The notes under the pieces: generated by a model | What the model saw: the letters and a program-made list of their open reading frames with translations, nothing else | Database searches by the model: none | What the model was told of the DNA's origin: nothing | Part shown: one piece after another, positions 27,029 through 34,369 of the stretch | How positions within the stretch are numbered: position 1 is the first letter of the stretch | Layout of the letters: each line of letters opens with the position of its first letter | Program-made: the position numbers and the translations under genes | NCBI GenBank assembly: GCA_002346545.1 | Contig: DEAA01000052.1 | Span: 61,818-125,817, forward strand | From: Acidobacteria bacterium UBA2994 | GTDB taxonomy: Bacteria; Acidobacteriota; Vicinamibacteria; Vicinamibacterales; UBA8438 | Reading direction: 5' to 3' | Length of the DNA: 64,000 bases

Positions 27029-28300
27029 ATGAGCGAATTCTCACGACGCGAACTAATGAAGCTGTCGTCCGCCGGCGTCGCGCTGGCCAGCCTCGGCTCC
27101 GGCCTGGCGGTCAGGGAAGCGGGCGCCCAGCCTACCGGGCCAGGCGTACGCCTGGATCCCTATCCCTCGTCCTGGCTGCCCGACGGCGTGCGGTCACGCT
27201 TCGTCGAGAACGTCAACGGTTTGCGGGTGCACGTGCTCGAAGCCGGCAATCGAGACCAGCCCGGACTGCTCCTCCTCCACGGCTTTCCCGAACTGGCCTA
27301 CAGCTGGCGGAACGTGATGGTCCCGCTCGCTGAGGCCGGCTACCACGTCATGGTGCCCGACGTGCGCGGCTATGGCCGCACTACGGGGTGGAGCCCCGAC
27401 TACGACACCGACCTGGCGCCCTTTCGCACGCTGAACAAGGTGCGCGACGCGCTCGGCGTGGTGCTAGCGTTCGGCCACCGCTCCCTGGCTGCCGTGATCG
27501 GCCACGACGCCGGCTCGCCGCTGGCGGCCTGGTGCGGCATCGCCCGTCCAGACGTCTTCCCGGCCGTCGTGATGATGAGCGCGCCCACTGGGGGCACGCC
27601 TTCGCTGCCGTTCGACACCGCCGACGATCCGCCCCGCGAGGATGGCGGCGCGCGTGGCTCGAGCATCTACGACGACCTCGCCGCCTTGCCGCAGCCCCGG
27701 AAGCACTATCAGCGCTACTACACGACACGCGGAGCCAACGACAACATGTGGCGGGCGCCGCAGGGCGTGCACGCGTTCATGCGCGGCTACTACCACTTCA
27801 AGAGCGCCGACTGGGAAGACAACAAGCCGTATCGACTCGCCGCCCGCACCGCGAGCGAGTGGGCCAAGATGCCCAACTACTACATCATGCAGCTCGACCA
27901 GGGAATGGCCGAAACGGTGGCCAACGAGATGCCCTCGGCCGCCCACATCGCGGCCAACACCTGGCTGCCCGAAACGGCCCTGGCAGTCTACGCCGAGGAA
28001 TACGGGCGGACCGGGTTCCAGGGTGGGCTCAACGGCTACCGGATGGGCAGCAACCGGGTCGGCCGTGAAGAGGTCGAGCTCTATGCGGGGCGGACCATCG
28101 ACCAGCCGTCGATGTTCATCAGCGGCGCCTCAGACTGGGGTACCTACCAGAGCCCAGGAGCGTTCGAGCGGATGCAGGAGCGGAACTGTACGGACATGCG
28201 GGCGGTCCATCTGGTCGATGGCGCCGGTCACTGGGTCCAGCAGGAGCAGGCCGAGGTGACGAGCGAGCTGTTGCTCGAGTTCCTGGGTGGACTCGGGTAG
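27029..28300 (+). CDS. Tat-exported alpha/beta hydrolase, epoxide hydrolase-like
   Basis: 423 residues from ATG 27029. Tat signal (SRRELMKLSSAGVALASLG). Epoxide-hydrolase-like features: HGFPELAYSWR (oxyanion region), PDVRGYGRTTGW, GHDAGSPLAAW with the nucleophilic Asp, a cap domain with Tyr-rich segments, and GAGHWVQQEQ with the catalytic His. Such enzymes open epoxides or, less often, dehalogenate. The cap keeps YAEEYGRTGFQGGLNGYR, where a ring-opening Tyr is expected. Last gene of the operon beginning at 23529. Confidence 0.86.
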   Translation: MSEFSRRELMKLSSAGVALASLGSGLAVREAGAQPTGPGVRLDPYPSSWLPDGVRSRFVENVNGLRVHVLEAGNRDQPGLLLLHGFPELAYSWRNVMVPLAEAGYHVMVPDVRGYGRTTGWSPDYDTDLAPFRTLNKVRDALGVVLAFGHRSLAAVIGHDAGSPLAAWCGIARPDVFPAVVMMSAPTGGTPSLPFDTADDPPREDGGARGSSIYDDLAALPQPRKHYQRYYTTRGANDNMWRAPQGVHAFMRGYYHFKSADWEDNKPYRLAARTASEWAKMPNYYIMQLDQGMAETVANEMPSAAHIAANTWLPETALAVYAEEYGRTGFQGGLNGYRMGSNRVGREEVELYAGRTIDQPSMFISGASDWGTYQSPGAFERMQERNCTDMRAVHLVDGAGHWVQQEQAEVTSELLLEFLGGLG

Positions 28301-28309
28301 CTCGGCGAG

Positions 28310-28691
28310 CTACGGCTTCGTCGCGAACACGATGCCGCTCAGGCTAGCGGCGTCGGCCGGAAGCTCCTCGCTTCCCGTCGGCTTGCCACCCACCGACAGC
28401 ATGTAGGCGATGACGTCGGCCACCTCCTGGTCGGCGAGCGACTCGGGGTTTTCTTCGGGCATCCTGGTCTGAGTGTAGGTAGACAACGCACCCAGCGACC
28501 GTCCTTCCCACTCCCGGTCGAAGCGAGCCCGGGCCAGCGGTGGTGTTCGGCCTCATAGTCCCAGACGACCTCCTGTGCGCCGTCTCCGCCACCGGTGCGC
28601 ACGCCCCGGCCATAGCGCCAGAGCCCAGCCCGGCCGCCACCGAGGTCTTCAAGAAATCGCGCCGGTTCGGGCCTCTCTTCTTCGTCCTCAT
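28310..28691 (-). pseudogene. chimeric remnant: Tat lipoprotein start joined to cytochrome c tail
   Basis: ATG 28689-28691 opens a Tat lipoprotein signal (NRRDFLKTSVAAGLGS, lipobox AGAC). Its frame then loses sense, while a second frame reads AQEVVWDYEAE, a start typical of flavin-type dehydrogenases. A third frame, open from 28552 to TAG 28310-28312, reads TPPLARARFDREWEGRSLG and TRMPEENPESLADQEVADV, then IAYMLSVGG, the C-terminal half of a class I cytochrome c with its Met ligand. The haem CxxCH half is absent. So two different gene ends are joined and frameshifted. It lies between the hydrolase and aldolase genes. Confidence 0.65.
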
Positions 28692-28707
28692 CGTCCGGTC
28701 AACCGGC

Positions 28708-29646
28708 CTAGTCGCGCCCGGCGGCCTCCCGACCACGCTGCAAGGCGGTGCTGGCGCCCGTGTTCAGACCACCGTCCGCACCGACGGTGACAAACCGGAA
28801 GCCCTCGTTGATCCGCTGTTCGACCGAACCCGCTCCGGTTGTGATCGCGCACGGCACATCGTTGTCCAGGCAGGCCTGGAGCACACGCTGGATGGCCGCC
28901 TCGACCTCGGGCGCCGCTGCATTCGTGTAACCCATCGAGGTACTCAGGTCCGACGGACCGATGAAGATCCCGCCCAGGCCAGGCACGGTGACGATCTCAT
29001 CGATGTTCTCGACACCCTCCGCCGACTCGATGAACATCATCGCCAGCAGCTCACCCTGCGGGTCGAGGGGCCATACATCCGCCTTCGCGTGATAGTCGCC
29101 GGCACCCCAGTACCATGCGGCGTTCGACGGATTCCTGCCGCGCAACCCCGCCGGTTCGTAGTCGGGCGCGTCGTTGTACTGAGGATACCGAGTCGCCCGC
29201 ACCGCGAGCAGCGCGTCCTCTCGCGTATGAACCGCCGGGAAGAACACTCCATACACCCCGACGTCGAGCACCTGCTTGACTTGCGCCACCAGCTCCTCGG
29301 CCCCCCCGGCCGCCGGAATCCGGACAAACGGCATCACGTCCGGCTGAAGGTTGCCCTTCTGCTGGATCGAGCGCTTGTTGGTCATCCCCAGGAGAAACAG
29401 CCGCAGGCGCTCTACGTCGAACGGCGCATGCTCCATGTCGATGAAGACAAAGTCGAGCCCCGAGGTCGCCATTGCGCGGGCGTTGTTGAGCGAGTAGTCG
29501 AATGAGAGGATGCCGAACGCGGCTTCGTCGCTCTCGAACAGCTCGATCACCTTGTTCAGGCGCGGGCCGTCCTGCGCTGCGCTCGCTCCAGCGAATCCCA
29601 GCAGCACGAGACTGAACGCCACGGCGCTGGCGATGACACGGGTCAT
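28708..29646 (-). CDS. exported HpcH/HpaI-family aldolase
   Basis: 312 residues from ATG 29644-29646, with GAGAGGTGGAG just upstream; the longer frame upstream is not similar. Signal peptide ends GASAAQ. Class II pyruvate aldolase features: FVFIDMEHAPFD, PFVRIPAAGG, GVYGVFFPAVHT, MMFIESAEGVENIDEI (metal Glu), GGIFIGPSDLSTSMG (metal Asp). The family cleaves 4-hydroxy-2-oxoacids to pyruvate and an aldehyde and is nearly always cytoplasmic; a signal peptide here is unusual. Transcription likely begins at the TATAAT at 29699-29704. Confidence 0.85.
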   Translation of the reverse strand: MTRVIASAVAFSLVLLGFAGASAAQDGPRLNKVIELFESDEAAFGILSFDYSLNNARAMATSGLDFVFIDMEHAPFDVERLRLFLLGMTNKRSIQQKGNLQPDVMPFVRIPAAGGAEELVAQVKQVLDVGVYGVFFPAVHTREDALLAVRATRYPQYNDAPDYEPAGLRGRNPSNAAWYWGAGDYHAKADVWPLDPQGELLAMMFIESAEGVENIDEIVTVPGLGGIFIGPSDLSTSMGYTNAAAPEVEAAIQRVLQACLDNDVPCAITTGAGSVEQRINEGFRFVTVGADGGLNTGASTALQRGREAAGRD

Positions 29647-29698
29647 TGCTCCACCTCTCTCAGAATCTGGAAGATACGGCACCCTTCTGGGCTTGCCG

Positions 29699-29704
29699 AT
29701 TATA
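29699..29704 (-). promoter_or_regulatory. -10 box TATAAT for the aldolase gene
   Basis: CCCGGTATAATCGGC on the minus strand, about 53 bases before the ATG at 29646. Part of a recurring TATAATCGSC motif in this window. A TTGGCA 21 bases upstream is too distant to be a standard -35. Confidence 0.55.
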
Positions 29705-29915
29705 CCGGGCAGCCCGAGAGCGGACTGCCAAAGAGGAGCCAGCATGAAGGGCCAGGAGGCAGCTTCTTGGCGAGGCGGGAGCAGCTAGGTGGGCTGTGAC
29801 CGACGATACAACGTCGTCCACACGAGCGGATCACCAAGAAACTACGGCTGCTCGAACGGGAGGACGTTGCCCCGATACACCCTCAGGCGAGCTCTGTTGC
29901 AGGAGCGTTGGAAAG

Positions 29916-31076
29916 CTACGGAGTCGGCAGGCGCGGTTCAACGCCCTCCGGAAGCCGTTGATCGAACGCCGCAAGCACCGCGGCGTCGGCGGCATGGGCG
30001 CCCATCAGGGCGACCAGGTCGACAAGGTCGGGCACGCCCAGGGCCGTCTCCATCCGCCGATACGTCTCGGCCGAGACGTTGTTGTCGTCGAAGAGCTCTT
30101 CGGCGAACGCCAGCAGCGCGTCGTCAGCCTCGGCCAGGCCTGCAGGCCGTTCACCCAGGCGCATGGCCTCGATCAGAGTAGGCTCTACCCCCGCCTCACG
30201 CGCCAGCGGTTCGTGCATCGTCCAGTCGTATTGCGAGTCGTGCGCCCGGGCCGTGGCCAGAATCGCCAGCATCATCGTCCGCCGCCCGACGCGATCCTCC
30301 AGCGTCCCCCGCCCCTCGCCGTACGCGCGGATCTGCCCCGGGCCGATCCCGCCCGGTGATGCCATCCGTCCGTAGAGCGCATTCACCGACGTGCGGTAGG
30401 GCCCCGGCCTGAGCGGTAGCCGGTTCCGTGAATCAGCGTGAATGTCATCAGGCAGCGCGAACGGCAACGGGAGCGACTGCCGCCACCCCATCGGCATCTG
30501 CTGGTTGAACGCGGTCAGCGTGGCACCGGTCGATACGTAGTTGCCGATGAGCACGATCAGGTCGACCAGGTTGGTCTGCCCCAGGCGAGCCAGGGCCCGC
30601 GCGTAGGTGTCGGCGCTCAGGGTATGGGTCGAGAGCAGCTCCCGGCCCACCTCCATGATGACCGCCTCGGACCCGCCCACACCGTCGAGCGGCTCGCGGT
30701 GCCGAATGATGTCGATCAGCACCTCGTCCACACCCACCGCCAGCCCGTCCAGCTCGTGCATCGCCCACTCGTAGAGCTGATCGATCTCGCGCGCCGTGAT
30801 CAGAATGGCCACCTCGGTCAGCGGCCGGCCGAGCGGACCCGAGAATCGGAGATCGGTCCCCGAGCCGTGCAGTCGAAGCGCAGCCGACGCCGACGGGCCC
30901 TCGGCACGCATGACCGCATCAAACGCTTCGTGTCGGCTCGGGTCGAGGTCCTGCCGCTCGAGGGGTGGCAACCGGTTCCGCGACACGGGATGCGCGTCGT
31001 CTGGAAGCTGTCCGGCGACCGCCGTCTGACCGACCAGAGTGCACGCCGCCAGGGCTACCACCCGCACCCATTCCAT
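29916..31076 (-). CDS. exported double-domain carboxymuconolactone decarboxylase-like protein
   Basis: 386 residues with signal peptide (TAVAGQ). Two AhpD/CMD-like halves: residues about 45-190 (RPLTEVAILITAREIDQLYEWAMHE, LVDLIVLIGNYVSTGATLTAFNQ) and about 220-375 (RRTMMLAILATARAHDSQYDWTMHE, LVDLVALMGAHAADAAVLAAFDQ). Both lack the AhpD CxxC pair, so this is the decarboxylase-like branch rather than a peroxidase. Members act on muconolactone or are of unknown role; export is uncommon. No close operon partner: 269 bases separate it from the aldolase. Confidence 0.85.
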   Translation of the reverse strand: MEWVRVVALAACTLVGQTAVAGQLPDDAHPVSRNRLPPLERQDLDPSRHEAFDAVMRAEGPSASAALRLHGSGTDLRFSGPLGRPLTEVAILITAREIDQLYEWAMHELDGLAVGVDEVLIDIIRHREPLDGVGGSEAVIMEVGRELLSTHTLSADTYARALARLGQTNLVDLIVLIGNYVSTGATLTAFNQQMPMGWRQSLPLPFALPDDIHADSRNRLPLRPGPYRTSVNALYGRMASPGGIGPGQIRAYGEGRGTLEDRVGRRTMMLAILATARAHDSQYDWTMHEPLAREAGVEPTLIEAMRLGERPAGLAEADDALLAFAEELFDDNNVSAETYRRMETALGVPDLVDLVALMGAHAADAAVLAAFDQRLPEGVEPRLPTP

Positions 31077-31196
31077 TGCGACCTCCGTCGGAGGAAGTAC
31101 CGATACGGCAGATCATACCGGGCACCGCAACGAGTTACCCAGACTGAGCAGCCACAGAAGGACTCATGAATTCGCGGCCCGGCACATGACAGACAC

Positions 31197-31234
31197 AAAA
31201 AAGGGGCTGCGCCCTCCTCGGGACGCAACCCCTT
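31197..31234 (-). terminator. rho-independent terminator of the cytochrome operon
   Basis: Read on the minus strand, AAGGGG-tt-GCG-t-CCC pairs with GGG-CGC-ag-CCCCTT and is followed by six T (31197-31202). It lies about 45 bases after the cytochrome stop at 31280, the best-formed intrinsic terminator in the window. Confidence 0.85.
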
Positions 31235-31279
31235 CTCAAATACAGCTGCCAGGCCTGCCCGATACCGAGTGTGCCCTCT

Positions 31280-32137
31280 CTACGAACAGCTTGACCCGGA
31301 GCGTTCGCCACGCACCCAGCTAGCCAGCATCTGCCATTCCGCGTCGGCCTGACTCTGCCACCGCCGCGGCCCGTTATGGGTGTAGGCGCCACCGCCGTCA
31401 GGATGGAGCGGCTTGATCATGAACCGACTCTGCTCCGGGTTGCCCGGCGTGATCACGCGGGTGATCAATTGGTAGGCACGCCGTGCCTCCTCTTCAGTCC
31501 AGGTATCGCCACGTCCGGGCGCCGGCGCGAATCCGATAAGACCGCCAGAGTGGCATCGGCTACACGGCAACTGGCCATCACGCGGGTTCGCGAATACCTG
31601 CTGCACACAGGCGCGGAAGAATTCGAAGTCGAGTTCCGGCTCCGGTTCGGGGACAAACTGATTATCCGGCAGGCTCTGGATCCACTGAAGCACCCGTCCA
31701 TACTCCGGGTCGTCGGTCGACTCCCAGAACGTGCCTCCCGTGTGCGGCAGACCGCCCGCATCGTTCGCGAGCGGCTTCAGAAGCAACCGGCTGCTCGCCG
31801 GATCCTGCGTGTTAATCAGCTGGCCGACCACGTCAAGATTGCGCCGCGACTGCTCGCTGCTCCAACCCTCAGCGCTCTCCGGTGTCTCCAGACTGAAGCG
31901 AACACTCGTCTGCCACGTGTGGCACATCACACACGACGCAAAGCGCCCAGTCGTGCCGCCCCGGTCCTCAAGGAAGACAGCCTCTATCGTCTCGCGGTAG
32001 GTGTCTACATCACCGGAGACCGGAAAGTTCTGGGCCCCGGCCGGCCGCGCGACGAGGCTGGCTCCCACCGCTGCCATCCCGAGCGCAAGACCAAGTCCGG
32101 CCCGTGTCACGGAGTGTGCCGCCCGCCGGGTCGTCAT
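31280..32137 (-). CDS. exported dihaem c-type cytochrome-like protein
   Basis: 285 residues from ATG 32135-32137 (GGAGGAG five bases upstream). Signal peptide ends RPAGAQ. Two haem-binding motifs: CVMCH (69-73) and CSRCH (192-196), each opening a similar ~120-residue half with SRLLLKPL or SRFMIKPLHPDGGG, as in two related domains. It ends in SGSSCS. Predicted periplasmic electron carrier. The start overlaps the YVTN propeller stop (ATGA), so the two are translationally coupled, and a strong terminator follows. The partner is therefore probably the propeller protein. Confidence 0.85.
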   Translation of the reverse strand: MTTRRAAHSVTRAGLGLALGMAAVGASLVARPAGAQNFPVSGDVDTYRETIEAVFLEDRGGTTGRFASCVMCHTWQTSVRFSLETPESAEGWSSEQSRRNLDVVGQLINTQDPASSRLLLKPLANDAGGLPHTGGTFWESTDDPEYGRVLQWIQSLPDNQFVPEPEPELDFEFFRACVQQVFANPRDGQLPCSRCHSGGLIGFAPAPGRGDTWTEEEARRAYQLITRVITPGNPEQSRFMIKPLHPDGGGAYTHNGPRRWQSQADAEWQMLASWVRGERSGSSCS

Positions 32138-33327
32138 TCGTTCTCCTCCGCCATGCCCGTGCCGCGGGGGTTCACCCGATCCGGCGGCAGTACTGCTGTA
32201 GCGATTCGTGCGGGACGCGCGCCAGCCTTGATCTTGCCAACGATCTGCTGCTTCGCGAGGTCGATGGCGAGTGTGTGGTCTGCGCCCGACACCGCCACAT
32301 ACATGTACTTGCTGTCTGGTGTGGCCGTCATCCAGTTTGCACTCGGTCCCACGATCACGCTCCCGATGAAGCTCAAGTCGGGCAAGCTCCACCCATAGAT
32401 CCGACTGTCGAGCCGGCTCGAGGCCCAGACAGCCGACTTGTCCGGCAGCACCTCGAGTCCGTGCATGTCACCGGTCTGGATGCCGTCGGCGTTCTTCTCC
32501 CACAGCGGCAGCGCGGGCGGGACCAGGAAGTCGACATTCTCGCCGGTCTCCCAGTCGAGTACCCAGATTCGATTGATGGCGGTCGCCTGCGCGAACAGCC
32601 ACTTGGTCGAGCCGTCCTCGTTGGCGAGGAATGCCATCGGCCGCACCTCGTGATGCGTTCGGCCGTACTGCTCGTAGCCGGTCAGCTCAAGACCGCGCAC
32701 CACAGTGTCGGTGACTGGGTCGATTACCTGAATAGTGGGCTGCCCGGACTCCACCGAACCCCGAAGGCCTGCCACCACGTGATTCTCATCGGGCGTGACG
32801 AACACGTTGTGGACGACGCTGAACACTTCGATGCTTTTGACCAGCGCGTGGGTGTCGATGTCGATCACGTCCACCAACGATGGAAAGCGGCCGTTCGGGT
32901 CCACCGTGACACCGGGGCCAGGATTCGCCGAGCGTCGGGCGATGGCCACATAGGCCTTCCGATGCCTCTTATTGATCGCCACCTTGTTCGGCCGTGCCGA
33001 CAGCGGAATCTGGGTGACCAGGTCGAGGGTCTTCGTATCGAACACGTCGACCGTCTCTTCGAGTTCGTTCGCGCAGTAGTAGTGCTTGCTGTCAGGGCCT
33101 AGCGTGACGTTGTGCGGATTCGGACAGCCGTGAATGATGCCGACCACCTCGTTGATCTCGGGGTCGATAATGTGCTGGACGGTGCCTGCATTGTTGCTTT
33201 GCAGCAGTCGCACTTCGACGCCGTCGTACGAGTCGAGCTTCTTCACTGCCTGTGCACTCGCCGACACGGCGATGAACACGCCAGCCAGGGCAGTCAATGA
33301 CAGACGGCCAATCGATGAACCGGTCAT
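32134..33327 (-). CDS. exported YVTN-type beta-propeller protein
   Basis: 397 residues from ATG 33325-33327 (GGAGG six bases upstream); the preceding open frame is not coding-like. Signal peptide ends SASAQA. Repeated blades: NPHNVTLGPDSKHYYCANE, VDVFDTKTLDLVTQIPLS, RPNKVAINKRHRKAYVA, NWMTATPDSKYMYVAVSG, ARPARIATAVLPP. Such seven-bladed propellers resemble those of methylamine dehydrogenase large chains and nitrous oxide reductase but lack known catalytic residues. The four-base overlap with the dihaem cytochrome gene suggests a protein-protein pair in periplasmic electron transfer (inference). Confidence 0.83.
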   Translation of the reverse strand: MTGSSIGRLSLTALAGVFIAVSASAQAVKKLDSYDGVEVRLLQSNNAGTVQHIIDPEINEVVGIIHGCPNPHNVTLGPDSKHYYCANELEETVDVFDTKTLDLVTQIPLSARPNKVAINKRHRKAYVAIARRSANPGPGVTVDPNGRFPSLVDVIDIDTHALVKSIEVFSVVHNVFVTPDENHVVAGLRGSVESGQPTIQVIDPVTDTVVRGLELTGYEQYGRTHHEVRPMAFLANEDGSTKWLFAQATAINRIWVLDWETGENVDFLVPPALPLWEKNADGIQTGDMHGLEVLPDKSAVWASSRLDSRIYGWSLPDLSFIGSVIVGPSANWMTATPDSKYMYVAVSGADHTLAIDLAKQQIVGKIKAGARPARIATAVLPPDRVNPRGTGMAEENE

Positions 33328-33398
33328 CTCGACCTCCGTATGATGGTCGCAGTCGGAAGACCCGCTGCGAGCAACAAGTTGACGCATCTCAGGGCGAC

Positions 33399-33404
33399 AT
33401 TATA
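33399..33404 (-). promoter_or_regulatory. -10 box TATAAT for the propeller/cytochrome operon
   Basis: CGCATATAATGTCGCC on the minus strand, about 72 bases before the ATG at 33327 and just after the stop of the preceding lipoprotein gene. TTTAGT stands 17 bases upstream as a poor -35. Confidence 0.5.
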
Positions 33405-33422
33405 TGCGGAGAAGCCGGTGCA

Positions 33423-34361
33423 CTAAAGGGTCTCCGGCTCGGTGTCCCAGGCGAGGTACACCTCTTCGGGCAGAAAGTACATGTGCACCGTATAGCGACC
33501 TTCTCTTGAATCGTCCGTGCCAAAATGCAGAACATGGATATTATCGATTGGCGGGATCGATAGGTCGTCGAGCGGAATGGCCGGCCACGACATGCCCTGG
33601 ATGAGATCCGCCTGACCAAACACGTACTCGATGAAGATCAGCTTCTCGGCCGCCTCGCCGAAGATTACGCCGGCCGTCCCCGTGTCGGACGGTTGACGGC
33701 TGAACGCCGGCCCTCCGGTAGTCACCGAGAGATCGGTGTAGTGCCGGCCCATGCCGGGACAGAACCTGGTATCTGGCACGTGATCGCACGCAATCACGGT
33801 GTAGCCATCTGACAGCTCGCCACGGGGTGGAAGCTGCCCAACGTCGAGTGCCCCAGCTGGGCTGTCGGCAAAATGCCACAAAAACAGATAGTGCCCGCCG
33901 GCTGAGCCGTCGCCCGGAATCAGGTCGACAGTCATCGACCGCACAGCTGGCAGGTCCATCTCGCGCAGGGTCATGCCGTGGAAGCTGCGTCCCGCGGCTA
34001 GATCATCCTGCGCCAGGAGGTAGCCCGCCGAGACCACGACGCCGTCTTCCACACCGTAAACCAGGCCCTGCGACCCGCTCCCTGGTCCCTCATCCGCCCA
34101 CACAAGCGGGCCGTCGTACCCATGGTAGTGACTACCGTCGTGCTCGCGCAGCTCGGTTTCGCCACCCGAAGCGTAGAACTCGCCCCGTTCGGCCAGATCG
34201 CCCACCGACCCGTAGTGCGCGGGAAGCGCCTCACCACTCGGCAACATCGGACGAGCCGGGACCGCCGCCTCTGGCAGGCTATCAACCTCTTCCGGAACAA
34301 ACCCACCGCAAGAGGTCACGCCGAGCGCACCGACTAGGAGAACAGCAGCAAGGCTTCGCAT
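33423..34361 (-). CDS. lipoprotein of unknown function
   Basis: 312 residues from ATG 34359-34361, preferred over the ATG two codons earlier because GAGG is then six bases away. Lipobox GVTSCGG. The mature protein is rich in His and Asp: LREHDGSHYHGYDGPLVWAD, RSFHGMTLREMDLPA, GGHYLFLWHFAD, IACDHVPDTRFCPGMGRHY, and ends in a beta-rich segment (RYTVHMYFLPEEVYLAW). I do not recognise the family. It starts nine bases after the quinoprotein stop at 34370, so they are cotranscribed; a role at the cell envelope beside the quinoprotein is likely. Confidence 0.78.
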   Translation of the reverse strand: MRSLAAVLLVGALGVTSCGGFVPEEVDSLPEAAVPARPMLPSGEALPAHYGSVGDLAERGEFYASGGETELREHDGSHYHGYDGPLVWADEGPGSGSQGLVYGVEDGVVVSAGYLLAQDDLAAGRSFHGMTLREMDLPAVRSMTVDLIPGDGSAGGHYLFLWHFADSPAGALDVGQLPPRGELSDGYTVIACDHVPDTRFCPGMGRHYTDLSVTTGGPAFSRQPSDTGTAGVIFGEAAEKLIFIEYVFGQADLIQGMSWPAIPLDDLSIPPIDNIHVLHFGTDDSREGRYTVHMYFLPEEVYLAWDTEPETL

Positions 34362-34369
34362 GGCCATCC

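Noticed and set aside
29647..29915. Possible small gene between aldolase and decarboxylase-like genes
   Set aside because: Short frames give no family pattern, no ribosome site and no conserved motif.
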